A stretch of 64,000 nt of DNA from Sphingobacterium corticibacter (lineage in GTDB: Bacteria > Bacteroidota > Bacteroidia > Sphingobacteriales > Sphingobacteriaceae): contig NZ_QDKG01000001.1 of NCBI RefSeq assembly GCF_003076635.1, positions 434,001-498,000 on the forward strand. The letters run 5' to 3'. How positions within the stretch are numbered: the stretch's first letter is position 1; each line of letters begins with the position of its first letter. A program made the position numbers and the translations under genes. Shown here in pieces: positions 35,453 to 44,359 of the stretch. The notes below the pieces were generated by a model, which was not told the DNA's origin, made no database searches, and was given only the letters and a program-made list of their open reading frames with translations.

Positions 35453-35779
35453 AATATTTTTTTGACGGTGATAAACATACGCATTAATTTGAGTTAATGC
35501 CAGATATTATTCAGAACATTCGATTTAGCAACGTCGTAAAACCACTTTTGCAAGTGAATAAATTACATCAGAAAGAAAAATCGCTTTTTTAATTTTGAAA
35601 TAACGTTTCGAATGTTTTTCTTTGTAGCAGTTCTAAATTTATCCTTACTGGAAAAAGAAGCCTCAAACAGTTTCGTCCTTTCCAACGTTCTAGCAAAAAG
35701 AAAGAGTTTAAAAAGTGTTATTGACGAAGAAGGGGATAAAATTCGATAATATAATCCTGTATTTTGTACATATAAATTA
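35453..35779. other. Divergent intergenic region between the FHS transporter and rho
   Basis: 327 bases, AT-rich. On the minus strand TATGTTTA (35472-35479) is a one-mismatch -7 candidate for the transporter. On the plus strand TATTTTG near 35760 is an imperfect candidate for rho. No RNA gene or repeat recognised. A minus-strand ORF running in from rho is a shadow. Confidence 0.4.
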
Positions 35780-37273
35780 ATGGAGATCAAAGAATTGAAT
35801 ACTAAGCTCGTGTCTGAATTGCGCGAGATAGCTAAAGTATTGGGGATCCCTGATACAGAAAAACTAAGAAAACAAGAGTTGATTGATCGTATTTCCGGTA
35901 TTGCTGCAGATTCTAAAGAGGCTGCTCCAGAGCAAGTCGAGGAATTGGAAGATGCTGCAGATAACGATGCTGCACCACGTATGCGCAAACGCACACGCAC
36001 TGCTGGTGGAGTAGAGCCCGTATCTGTTGGTCGCCGCTCTGCGGATGATACTTTGGTCGCTGAAAGAGAAAGACCAGTAGCAGCAGAAAGATCATCAGAA
36101 GCACCGGCTGCTGTAGCAGAACAGCCTGCTGCTAAAGCTGCTGCAACACCCACAGATTTTGATAACGTTATTGTAAACGAAGGTGTATTGGAAATTATGC
36201 CAGATGGTTATGGTTTCTTACGTTCTTCTGATTATAATTATTTAACCTCACCAGACGATATTTACGTATCCCAATCTCAAATCAAGCTTTTTGGTTTGAA
36301 GACAGGCGATAATATCCGTGGATCTATCCGTCCACCTAAAGAAGGTGAGAAATATTTCCCATTGGTACGTGTTGAATCAATCAACGGACAAAATCCGGCA
36401 GAGATTCGCGACCGCGTTCCTTTCGATTATTTGACACCGTTGTTCCCGGATGAAAAATTGAATCTTGATCTAGGCGTAGGCAACTACTCCACACGGATCA
36501 TGGATCTTTTTACGCCGATCGGTAAGGGGCAACGTGGATTGATCGTGGCACAACCAAAAACAGGTAAAACTAACTTGTTGAAAGAAGTGGCCAATGCGAT
36601 TGCAAAAAATCACCCAGAAGTTTATTTGATCATCTTATTGATTGATGAGCGACCAGAAGAGGTGACTGATATGGCAAGAAGCGTACGTGCAGAAGTGATT
36701 TCTTCTACGTTCGACGAGCCTGCAGATCGACACGTGAAGATTGCCAACATCGTATTAGAGAAAGCAAAACGCATGGTAGAATGTGGTCATGATGTCGTGA
36801 TTTTATTAGATTCTATCACTCGCTTAGCGCGAGCTTACAATACTGTTGCTCCAGCATCTGGTAAGATATTATCTGGTGGTGTGGATGCTAATGCATTGCA
36901 CAAGCCAAAAAGATTCTTCGGTGCGGCACGTAATATTGAAGATGGTGGTTCATTGACCATTCTTGCTACAGCGTTGACCGATACAGGATCGAAAATGGAT
37001 GAAGTAATCTTCGAAGAGTTTAAAGGTACAGGAAATATGGAGTTGCAGCTTGATCGTAAGCTTTCTAACAAACGTATCTTCCCAGCAATCGATTTGACTG
37101 CTTCTAGCACACGCCGTGATGATCTATTGGTAGATCGCGAGCAATTGCAAAGACTTTGGGTATTGCGCAACCACTTAGCAGACATGAACCCACAGGAATC
37201 GATGGAATTCTTGCTGAGCCAAATGCGTGGCACCAAGTCCAATGAAGAGTTTTTGATTAGCATGAATAGTTAA
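35780..37273 (+). CDS. rho: Transcription termination factor Rho
   Basis: Hexameric RNA helicase that ends transcription. 497 residues. The Rho N-terminal domain ([20 protein letters not shown], 1-40) is followed by an Ala/Glu/Arg-rich linker (about 45-125), longer than in E. coli and typical of Bacteroidota. The cold-shock RNA-binding domain (about 133-205) has [23 protein letters not shown]. The RecA-like ATPase has Walker [12 protein letters not shown] (about 257-267), Walker [16 protein letters not shown] and the R-loop region [15 protein letters not shown]. Monocistronic, with a terminator 25 bases after the stop. Confidence 0.97.
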   Translation: MEIKELNTKLVSELREIAKVLGIPDTEKLRKQELIDRISGIAADSKEAAPEQVEELEDAADNDAAPRMRKRTRTAGGVEPVSVGRRSADDTLVAERERPVAAERSSEAPAAVAEQPAAKAAATPTDFDNVIVNEGVLEIMPDGYGFLRSSDYNYLTSPDDIYVSQSQIKLFGLKTGDNIRGSIRPPKEGEKYFPLVRVESINGQNPAEIRDRVPFDYLTPLFPDEKLNLDLGVGNYSTRIMDLFTPIGKGQRGLIVAQPKTGKTNLLKEVANAIAKNHPEVYLIILLIDERPEEVTDMARSVRAEVISSTFDEPADRHVKIANIVLEKAKRMVECGHDVVILLDSITRLARAYNTVAPASGKILSGGVDANALHKPKRFFGAARNIEDGGSLTILATALTDTGSKMDEVIFEEFKGTGNMELQLDRKLSNKRIFPAIDLTASSTRRDDLLVDREQLQRLWVLRNHLADMNPQESMEFLLSQMRGTKSNEEFLISMNS

Positions 37274-37298
37274 TCCCATTAGAAATTTATAATTTTAG

Positions 37299-37331
37299 GT
37301 CACCTTCCAGATAAGAAGGTGGCTTTTTTAT
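37299..37331 (+). terminator. Intrinsic terminator of rho
   Basis: GTCACCTTC / GAAGGTGGC stem (one G-T pair) with a 7-base loop followed by seven T, just upstream of pssA. Confidence 0.85.
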
Positions 37332-37346
37332 TTTTCACCACCACGC

Positions 37347-38036
37347 ATGAAACGACATATCCCCAATACCATTACCTTATTCAACTTGTTAAGCGGATGT
37401 GTTGGCATATCCTTTGCCTTTCAAGGACGATTTGATTGGGTATTATATTGCTTGATCGCCTGTGGAATATTCGATTTTTTGGATGGTACTGCTGCCCGAC
37501 TGCTGCATGTTCGCTCCGATATTGGCAAAGAATTAGATTCCTTGGCCGATGTGATCAGTTTTGGTTTCTTGCCTGGCACGATTCTCTTTATGATGTTGCA
37601 GGAAACTACCTCTTCAACCTATTTACCTTATGCAGGATATGTCGTAACCGCTTTTTCAGCGCTAAGATTGGCTAAGTTCAATGTAGATACTCGGCAATCC
37701 ACTGATTTTATCGGCGTCAATACGCCGATGAATAGTTTTGTGATTATCTCTTTGCCATTTATTGCCCAGCGTTTTCCAGCTATTTTTGCGAATAGCTATT
37801 TTTTGATCGCCATCATCGTATTGAGTTCCTACCTGTTGGTTTCAGAGATTAAACTATTTTCTATGAAAGTGAGTAACTTATCTTGGGCGAGCAATCGATA
37901 CAAATACTTGTTTCTATTGTCTAGCGTGCTGCTCATTGTGCTATTCCAATACCTCGCTTTACCGCTTATACTATTAGCTTATATTTTATTTTCCATTCTT
38001 CATTTTTCAAACGAAGAGCAAAACGCAACACGTTAA
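37347..38036 (+). CDS. pssA: CDP-diacylglycerol-serine O-phosphatidyltransferase
   Basis: Makes phosphatidylserine, the precursor of phosphatidylethanolamine, in the inner membrane. 229 residues with about seven hydrophobic helices. The CDP-alcohol phosphatidyltransferase motif D-G-x2-A-R-x8-G-x3-D-x3-D is complete, starting at FLDGTAARLLHVRSDIGKEL and ending at DSLADVISFG (about 45-75). The partner decarboxylase gene psd is not in the window. Its stop shares the TTAA at 38033-38036 with the convergent Hpt gene. Confidence 0.94.
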   Translation: MKRHIPNTITLFNLLSGCVGISFAFQGRFDWVLYCLIACGIFDFLDGTAARLLHVRSDIGKELDSLADVISFGFLPGTILFMMLQETTSSTYLPYAGYVVTAFSALRLAKFNVDTRQSTDFIGVNTPMNSFVIISLPFIAQRFPAIFANSYFLIAIIVLSSYLLVSEIKLFSMKVSNLSWASNRYKYLFLLSSVLLIVLFQYLALPLILLAYILFSILHFSNEEQNATR

Positions 38037-38389
38037 GATAAGCTGCTGTAGAAATGATCAAGCTCCATCATCACGTGATTAAATTGCTTCTTCAGATCAT
38101 GAAATAGCGGGAGAATTAATGCTAAATCTGTTCCACGCCGCGCAGCAGTTTCTAATACTTGAAATTGTACATGCAATTCTTTGGCGCCGATATACGCCAT
38201 TGTCGGTTTCATGTGGTGCGCTTTTGAGCTGATTTCAGCGAGATCCTGCTGTTCTACCGCTTGGCTTAGATTGTTAAAATCCGTTTGACAATGTGTCAAA
38301 TACATGCCAATGAAAGTCTTGATCATTTGATCATCGCCAAACATGTTATTTTTAATTAGATCTGGTTGTATGTAAAGGTACTTACTCAT
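38033..38389 (-). CDS. Hpt-domain (histidine phosphotransfer) protein
   Basis: 118 residues, a stand-alone four-helix Hpt module. The phospho-acceptor is a His in SSKAHHMKPTMAYIGAKEL (about residue 58; the second His of the pair aligns with the family's H-x-L-K), with Lys two residues on and the conserved Gly downstream. It would relay phosphate between a hybrid kinase and a response regulator; neither is adjacent, so the pathway is unknown. The ATG at 38389 overlaps the folK stop by 8 bases, which indicates coupling to folK. A longer TTG start is rejected. Confidence 0.85.
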   Translation of the reverse strand: MSKYLYIQPDLIKNNMFGDDQMIKTFIGMYLTHCQTDFNNLSQAVEQQDLAEISSKAHHMKPTMAYIGAKELHVQFQVLETAARRGTDLALILPLFHDLKKQFNHVMMELDHFYSSLS

Positions 38390-38873
38390 ATGGTTGGGAA
38401 ACAGAGGATTGGTCAGAGCAGGTTTCAAGCAGTTCACTATTGGATTGATTCAAGATCGGATGAATGTAATTTGGGGCAATCTCTACGAGAGGAATTAAGG
38501 TGAAATTGCGTTCGCTGATGTAGGGGTGAGGAATATTTAGATCGACTTCATCGATCACATCACGATTAAAGTACAGTATGTCTATATCAATGATCCGAGC
38601 TCCCCATTTTATTTCGCGAACGCGGCCAAGTTTATTTTCTATTTGCTGGCAGGATCGCAGTAACTCTATGGCAGATAGCGTTGTATCTACTCTTAAAACC
38701 TGATTGAGGAAAGCAGGTTGCTCCACCAAGCCCCAAGCAGCGGACTCGTATACGCTTGATCGTTCTTGAATCTTACCAATTTGTATTTCTATCTCTGATA
38801 GGGCGCTGTGTAATTGCTGAGCGGGATTGCCCAGATTTGCTCCTAACAATAAATATGCGCTATTTAATTTCAC
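38382..38873 (-). CDS. folK: 2-amino-4-hydroxy-6-hydroxymethyldihydropteridine pyrophosphokinase
   Basis: Transfers pyrophosphate from ATP to the pterin in folate synthesis. 163 residues. Characteristic motifs: AYLLLGANLGNP at the start, SSVYESAAWGLVEQPAFLNQV (about 40-60), the EIKWGARIIDIDILYF block (about 87-103; R-x2-R/D-x-D metal-binding residues), and IPHPYISERNFTLIPLVEI. The start is GTG (GTG AAA TTA); no in-frame ATG precedes the conserved sequence. Overlaps the start of the Hpt gene. Confidence 0.95.
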   Translation of the reverse strand: MKLNSAYLLLGANLGNPAQQLHSALSEIEIQIGKIQERSSVYESAAWGLVEQPAFLNQVLRVDTTLSAIELLRSCQQIENKLGRVREIKWGARIIDIDILYFNRDVIDEVDLNIPHPYISERNFTLIPLVEIAPNYIHPILNQSNSELLETCSDQSSVSQPYE

Positions 38874-39008
38874 TTATACAAGGTACTAAAACTAAGTTAG
38901 ATAACCGGAATTGTATGTGATAATTTCTTATTAGCATGCTTGAAGCGTAAATTTACTTTTATTATTTACGGTTTTCTTTTAGATTTACAAGACATTCACG
39001 CCATACAT

Positions 39009-40778
39009 ATGAAGCAATTTTTTAAATATGTACTCGCCACCGTAGTTGGCGTTTTTATTTCATCTATTTTAGTGGTTTTAGTAGTTGTCGGTCTTATAAC
39101 CGCGATGGTATCTTCGTTAGGTTCTAGCACAGAGCCTACCGTATCAGCCAATTCCGTATTACACATTACATTAGATCACCTGATTACGGAGAAAACCGTT
39201 CCTTCTCCTTTTGAAGATATAAATATTCCGGGTGCACCAGATTCTCGCTCACTGGGCTTGAATGATATCATAGCACGCATCAAAACGGCCAAAACTGATA
39301 GTAATATCAAAGGTATATATCTCAATGTCAGTACCGTCAATGCAGGTTTCGCCACAGTGCGTGCTATTCGCAATGCATTAATAGATTTCAAGGAATCGGG
39401 CAAATTTATTGTTTCATACAGTGATGTAATGACTCAAAAAGCATATTATCTATCATCTGTAGCCAATGAAGTATATGTCAGCCCTGTTGGCTCGGTGGAT
39501 TTCCGCGGATTATCGAGTTCGGTGATGTTTATGAAAGATGCCTTAGATAAATTAGGCGTGGAGATGCAAGTGGTGAAAGTAGGAACGTATAAAAGTGCGG
39601 TAGAACCATTTATCCTCAATGAAATGAGTGCTGCCAATCGCATGCAAGTGGAGGCGTACCTCAACAGTTTATATGATGGCTTTGTCAGCGATATTGCAAC
39701 GGCGCGTTCGTTGGATGAAGCAGCGGTGCGCCGAGTGGCGAATGAATACCTGATCCAATTTCCTGAAGATGCCGTACAACAGAAATTTGTAGATAGCTTA
39801 ATTTATAAAGATGAACTATTAGCAAAGCTGAAAGAAAAAGTTGGAATCGATCAGAAGAAAGATCTATCATCCATTTCTCTGTTGGATTACCGTAAATCAT
39901 CGGATGTAAGTGGTACTTCTGGTGCGGGTCGTATTGCGGTACTGTATGCTTTTGGCGATATCGTTGATGGCAATACATCAGGCGATGAACAAATTGGTGG
40001 TGAGTCGCTTTCCCGTGAATTGCGCAAGCTACGCGAAGATGATAAAGTCAAAGCGATTGTTTTACGCGTTAACTCTCCAGGTGGATCCGCCTTAGCATCA
40101 GATCTGATCTGGCGTGAGGTGAGCTTGGCCAAGAAAGCCAAACCTGTTATCGTCTCGATGGGAGATTATGCTGCCTCTGGAGGTTATTACATCTCTGCGG
40201 CGGCCGATTCTATTTTTGCAGATGCTGGTACGCTGACCGGTTCGATCGGGGTTTTCGGATTGATTCCTAACCTCCAAAACTTATTTAATAATAAATTAGG
40301 ACTTCATTTCGATGTCGTCAAAACTGGCCCATATGCAGATGTAAGTGTAGATCGCCCGTTGACAGCCGAAGAAAGAACTATTGTGCAAGGTGGTGTCAAT
40401 CGTATCTATCAACAATTTATGCAGCGTGTTGCAGATGGTCGCGGATTGAGCATTGCGCAAGTAGATAGCATTGGGCAAGGACGCGTGTGGACGGGTAGTC
40501 AGGCGATCGAATTGGGCTTAGTAGATCGATTAGGCACATTGGATGATGCGGTGAAAAGTGCAGCAAAAATGGCGAAATTAGATTCATACAAAATCTCTGA
40601 ATACCCGCGTACCAAAGATCCATTTGAATCGATATTCAGTAGCTCCAAGGAGAAGGTAAAAATGTGGTTTTTGGAGGATGAGTTAGGAGAGCACGTGCGC
40701 TATGTAAAAGACTTGAAGCGCGTGGTGCAAAATACCGGTATACAGGCACGCGTACCATACGAAATAGAAATCTTTTAG
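39009..40778 (+). CDS. sppA: Signal peptide peptidase SppA, 67K type
   Basis: Inner-membrane protease that degrades cleaved signal peptides. 589 residues with one N-terminal membrane helix (about 8-35, YVLATVVGVFISSILVVLVV) and two tandem S49 domains. The catalytic lysine is in VVKVGTYKSAVEPF in the first domain, and the nucleophilic serine is in MGDYAASGGYYISAAAD in the second, the Ser/Lys dyad of the E. coli enzyme. The ATG at 39009 begins the conserved MKQFFKYVLATVVG; a TTG-initiated 23-residue extension is rejected. rlmH follows after 9 bases. Confidence 0.94.
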   Translation: MKQFFKYVLATVVGVFISSILVVLVVVGLITAMVSSLGSSTEPTVSANSVLHITLDHLITEKTVPSPFEDINIPGAPDSRSLGLNDIIARIKTAKTDSNIKGIYLNVSTVNAGFATVRAIRNALIDFKESGKFIVSYSDVMTQKAYYLSSVANEVYVSPVGSVDFRGLSSSVMFMKDALDKLGVEMQVVKVGTYKSAVEPFILNEMSAANRMQVEAYLNSLYDGFVSDIATARSLDEAAVRRVANEYLIQFPEDAVQQKFVDSLIYKDELLAKLKEKVGIDQKKDLSSISLLDYRKSSDVSGTSGAGRIAVLYAFGDIVDGNTSGDEQIGGESLSRELRKLREDDKVKAIVLRVNSPGGSALASDLIWREVSLAKKAKPVIVSMGDYAASGGYYISAAADSIFADAGTLTGSIGVFGLIPNLQNLFNNKLGLHFDVVKTGPYADVSVDRPLTAEERTIVQGGVNRIYQQFMQRVADGRGLSIAQVDSIGQGRVWTGSQAIELGLVDRLGTLDDAVKSAAKMAKLDSYKISEYPRTKDPFESIFSSSKEKVKMWFLEDELGEHVRYVKDLKRVVQNTGIQARVPYEIEIF

Positions 40779-40787
40779 ACCAGAGAT

Positions 40788-41261
40788 ATGAGGGTGACGC
40801 TGCTATGCGTAGGGAAAACGGACGAGAAATATATTGAGGAAGGTATCGCAAAGTATACCAAGCGGTTGATTCATTACGTTAAGTTTAATATCACGGTGAT
40901 TCCTGATATTAAAAACAGTAAAAACCTAAGTCAGGATCAGCAAAAGGAGAAAGAGGCGGATTTGATCTTGAAGCAGGTGGATAATTCGGACACATTGATG
41001 CTGCTCGACGAAAAAGGACAACAATACCGTTCAGTAGATTTTTCTAAACTTCTGGACAAGAACATGGTTAGTAATGTACAGCATATGGTTGTTGTGATCG
41101 GTGGGCCATACGGATTTAGTGATCGAGTGTATCAGCGAGCCAACGGATTGTTGTCGTTATCGAAGATGACTTTTTCGCACCAGATGATCCGATTGTTTTT
41201 TGTGGAGCAGTTGTACCGTGCTTTTTCAATAATGCGCGGCGAGCCGTATCATCATGAATAA
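40788..41261 (+). CDS. rlmH: 23S rRNA (pseudouridine1915-N3)-methyltransferase RlmH
   Basis: SPOUT-class SAM-dependent enzyme that methylates pseudouridine 1915 of helix 69 in 23S rRNA. 157 residues, full length. Motifs: LLDEKGQQYRSVDFS (about 73), VVVIGGPYGFSDRVYQRANG (about 101-120), SLSKMTFSHQMIRLFFVEQLYRAF and the C-terminal GEPYHHE. Closely follows sppA and precedes a 43-residue membrane protein gene. Confidence 0.97.
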   Translation: MRVTLLCVGKTDEKYIEEGIAKYTKRLIHYVKFNITVIPDIKNSKNLSQDQQKEKEADLILKQVDNSDTLMLLDEKGQQYRSVDFSKLLDKNMVSNVQHMVVVIGGPYGFSDRVYQRANGLLSLSKMTFSHQMIRLFFVEQLYRAFSIMRGEPYHHE

Positions 41262-41312
41262 TTTTTTGTGGAATTAAACTATGTATTGCATCATATAATA
41301 AAGGAGGTAAAT

Positions 41313-41444
41313 ATGGATTTAGATAAATATAAAAGAGACTATAAGTATCGAAGCCAAGAAGGGGCGCACGGAGGTGGTGTAAATAAATGGATCATCATTA
41401 TTGGTGGTGCTCTGGTGGCGCTTTTGGCTTACCTGACATCTTAG
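41313..41444 (+). CDS. 43-residue single-span membrane protein
   Basis: Small ORF starting MDLDKYKRDYKYRSQEG: a charged cytosolic N-terminus (about 1-24, Lys/Arg/Asp/Tyr-rich, with a Gly-rich linker) followed by one hydrophobic helix (WIIIIGGALVALLAYLTS, about 26-43). A strong Shine-Dalgarno (AAGGAGGTAA) sits a few bases before the ATG, unusual here and a good sign of translation. It lies between rlmH and a bidirectional terminator, so it is probably the last gene of the sppA-rlmH transcript. No homologue is recognised. Confidence 0.72.
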   Translation: MDLDKYKRDYKYRSQEGAHGGGVNKWIIIIGGALVALLAYLTS

Positions 41445-41486
41445 TCAAGCAAGAATGTCGTAAACTGACCTTGGTACCTGTCATAG

Positions 41487-41524
41487 AAAAGCCTCGCTGA
41501 TTATTTTGTCAGCGAGGCTTTTTG
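41487..41524. terminator. Bidirectional terminator between the small membrane protein and valS
   Basis: Perfect 14-bp stem AAAAGCCTCGCTGA / TCAGCGAGGCTTTT with an 8-base loop and flanking A/T runs. Confidence 0.9.
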
Positions 41525-41613
41525 TTTGTCCTCTTCATTGCAAACGGAAGCTATAAAGGTACGGCAATCTATCGTCTCAACTTTATGAACTCTCTTAACC
41601 TTATCAACTCTCC

Positions 41614-44229
41614 TTATCCCAAACTAGCCAAACTATCTTCCAAAATTTGCAATTTGGCAATGGCATCCGATTTTTTGTTTTGCTCATTCTCCACCACTTC
41701 TGGTTTTGCATTTTGCATGAAGCGTTCGTTGCCCAATTTCTTATCTACCGAAATCAGGAAGCCTTGTAAATAGGCAATCTCTTTGGTAATGCGCTCACGT
41801 TCGGCATCTATGTCAATATTATTTTCTAACGCGACATAGCACTCATCTTTACCAGCTAAGAAACTTACTGCACCGCTGATTTTCTCTTTTACAAAAGTCA
41901 ATTCTTCAATGTTTGCTAGCTTCACAATGCTTTCGCTATAGCGTTCGAAGTTGATATGTGTAGCATTGATTGCTAAAGGCAAACCAATTTTAGGCGAGAT
42001 TCCTTTAGAATTGCGAATGTTACGCACTTCTGAAATGATCTGCTGCACCGTAGCAAATTCTTTGATGATCGTTTCATCAATTGCACCCATTTCTGGGTAT
42101 GAAGCGACGATGATACAATCTTCTGCTGTGCGCTCGCCAAAAAGCTCATCATGCCATAGTTCTTCGGTCAAGAATGGCATAAAAGGATGTGCTAACGTCA
42201 ACACACGTTCAAATAATCTTTTAACCGTATCGAGTGTTTCGCGTTCAATCGGTGCTTGATACGCTGGTTTTACCAATTCTAAGTACCAAGCACAGAAATC
42301 GTCCCAAATCAATTTATAGGTCGCCATCAACGCATCAGAAAGGCGATAGTGTGCGAAGTGATCTTCGATCTCTACCAAAGCCTGATTGAAACGGTTTTCG
42401 AACCAGTTAGCGGCTAATTTTTGCGCATCAGTCGCTGGGCTATCAGTAGTTTCCCAACCTTTTACCAAGCGGAAGGCATTCCATACTTTATTGGCAAAAT
42501 TTCGTCCTTGCTCACAATACGATACGTCAAACATTAAGTCATTGCCCGCTGGCGAAGACAACAACATACCGACACGAACGCCGTCCGTGCCATATTGTTC
42601 CATCAACTCGATTGGATCTGGCGAATTGCCTAATGATTTAGACATTTTACGTCCTTGCTTATCGCGTACAATTCCGGTCAAATAAACATTGCGAAATGGA
42701 GGTTTTTGCGTGTAATCATGGCCTGCGATAATCATGCGAGCTACCCAGAAGAATAAAATCTCCGGTGCCGTCACCAAATCATTGGTCGGATAATAATATT
42801 GGAACTCCGCATTATCCGGATTGCGAACGCCGTCAAATACCGACATCGGCCACAAGGCAGATGAAAACCAGGTATCTAATACATCGTCTTCCTGGCGCAA
42901 TCCTTCCGCTGATTTTCCTTCTTTCGCAAACGCTTCTTTGGCGCCTTCCTCCGTTTTAGAGATTACCCATTCGTTGCGATCGTTGTACCAAGCTGGAATA
43001 CGCTGTCCCCACCAAAGCTGGCGCGAGATACACCAATCTTTCACGTTTTCCATCCAATGCTTGTAGGAAGTAAAGAACTTATCTGGAATCAAGTTGATCG
43101 TGCCATCTTGTACGTAATCTAAAGCGGGCTTCGATAGTTTTTCCATCTTCAACCACCATTGCATCGACAGTTTTGGCTCGATTGCCGCGTCTGTACGCTC
43201 GGAAAAACCAACTTGAGAAACGTAATCTTCTACTTTCTCTAATTGTCCAATCTCTTCGAGTTGCTTTGCAACCTTTTTACGGGCGATAAAACGATCCTCA
43301 CCGATGAAGATTTCCGCCTTTTCGTTAAGCGTGCCATCATCATTCAAGATGTCGATCACCGGTAGGTTGTGTTTTTGTCCCAATTCATAATCATTGAGAT
43401 CATGTGCTGGCGTCACTTTCAGACAGCCCGTTCCAAAATCCATCTCTACATACCCGTCGAAGATGACGGGGATTTCGCGGTTGATGATCGGCACAAGCAC
43501 TGTTTTTCCTTTCAAATGTGCATAACGCTCATCATTCGGGTTGATACAGATCGCCGAATCCGCCATAATAGTTTCCGGGCGGGTTGTTGCGATGACGATA
43601 TATTCCGAACTATCTTTGATCTGATAGCGGATATAGTATAGTTTTTGGTTGACTTCCTTGCGGATTACTTCTTCATCCGAAAGGGCTGTTTTTCCTTGCG
43701 GATCCCAGTTGACCATGCGCACGCCACGGTAGATATAACCTTTCTCGTGCCATTTGATAAACGTATCCAACACGGCTTCTGATAAGTCAGGATCCATCGT
43801 GAATTTGGTGCGTTCCCAATCGCAGGATGCCCCCAGTTTCTCCAATTGCTTGAGGATGATACCACCGTATTTCTCTTTCCATTCCCACGCGTAGTTCAAA
43901 AATTCTTCGCGAGAAATATCTTTTTTATTGATGCCTTTCTCTTTCAACATCGCGACAACTTTTGCTTCTGTTGCGATAGAAGCGTGATCCGTGCCGGGTA
44001 CCCAACAAGCATTTTTGCCTTGCATACGTGCTTTACGAATCAATACATCTTGAATAGTATTGTTCAACATATGTCCCATATGAAGCACGCCAGTCACATT
44101 CGGAGGTGGCATTACAATGGTGTATGGTTCTCTACCATCGGGCACTGAACGGAAAAATCCATTCTCTTTCCAATGGGAATACCATTTGTTTTCGGCTTCT
44201 TTAGGACTGTATGTTTTCGCTATACTCAT
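41614..44229 (-). CDS. valS: Valyl-tRNA synthetase
   Basis: Charges tRNA-Val, with an editing domain that removes mis-charged threonine. 871 residues, class Ia. The HIGH box is in PPPNVTGVLHMGHMLN (about 41-56), the editing domain about 190-350, the KMSKS box in GRKMSKSLGNSPDP (about 528), and the C-terminal anticodon and coiled-coil region (about 640-871; last 60 residues are a heptad-rich helix pair). The ATG at 44229 fits the conserved opening. Divergent from pheT; a minus-strand -7 element lies at 44258-44265. Confidence 0.97.
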   Translation of the reverse strand: MSIAKTYSPKEAENKWYSHWKENGFFRSVPDGREPYTIVMPPPNVTGVLHMGHMLNNTIQDVLIRKARMQGKNACWVPGTDHASIATEAKVVAMLKEKGINKKDISREEFLNYAWEWKEKYGGIILKQLEKLGASCDWERTKFTMDPDLSEAVLDTFIKWHEKGYIYRGVRMVNWDPQGKTALSDEEVIRKEVNQKLYYIRYQIKDSSEYIVIATTRPETIMADSAICINPNDERYAHLKGKTVLVPIINREIPVIFDGYVEMDFGTGCLKVTPAHDLNDYELGQKHNLPVIDILNDDGTLNEKAEIFIGEDRFIARKKVAKQLEEIGQLEKVEDYVSQVGFSERTDAAIEPKLSMQWWLKMEKLSKPALDYVQDGTINLIPDKFFTSYKHWMENVKDWCISRQLWWGQRIPAWYNDRNEWVISKTEEGAKEAFAKEGKSAEGLRQEDDVLDTWFSSALWPMSVFDGVRNPDNAEFQYYYPTNDLVTAPEILFFWVARMIIAGHDYTQKPPFRNVYLTGIVRDKQGRKMSKSLGNSPDPIELMEQYGTDGVRVGMLLSSPAGNDLMFDVSYCEQGRNFANKVWNAFRLVKGWETTDSPATDAQKLAANWFENRFNQALVEIEDHFAHYRLSDALMATYKLIWDDFCAWYLELVKPAYQAPIERETLDTVKRLFERVLTLAHPFMPFLTEELWHDELFGERTAEDCIIVASYPEMGAIDETIIKEFATVQQIISEVRNIRNSKGISPKIGLPLAINATHINFERYSESIVKLANIEELTFVKEKISGAVSFLAGKDECYVALENNIDIDAERERITKEIAYLQGFLISVDKKLGNERFMQNAKPEVVENEQNKKSDAIAKLQILEDSLASLG

Positions 44230-44257
44230 CTTTGATTATGCATAAAAAATAAAGGAA

Positions 44258-44265
44258 CAAAAATA
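44258..44265 (-). promoter_or_regulatory. -7 element of valS
   Basis: On the minus strand TATTTTTG matches TAnnTTTG, 28 bases upstream of the valS ATG. No clear -33 element. Confidence 0.5.
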
Positions 44266-44330
44266 CGGATTAATCTTGATTTTTGCGACGTACAATACAC
44301 AACTAGACTCCATATTTTAGCGTAAAATTC

Positions 44331-44338
44331 TATATTTG
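44331..44338 (+). promoter_or_regulatory. -7 element of pheT
   Basis: TATATTTG matches TAnnTTTG, 21 bases upstream of the ATG at 44360. It contains the TTG (44336) that would begin the longest frame, so that start is excluded. Confidence 0.55.
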
Positions 44339-44359
44339 TACCACGAAAAAAGAATCAGC

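Noticed and set aside
35563-36153. 196-residue ORF on the minus strand
   Set aside because: It is antisense to the Ala-rich linker of rho and the upstream region; its composition (Ser/Ala runs) mirrors the sense-strand codons and no motif is present.
38940-39008. TTG-initiated N-terminal extension of SppA
   Set aside because: The conserved membrane helix starts at MKQFFKYV from the ATG at 39009, and the extension has no family counterpart.
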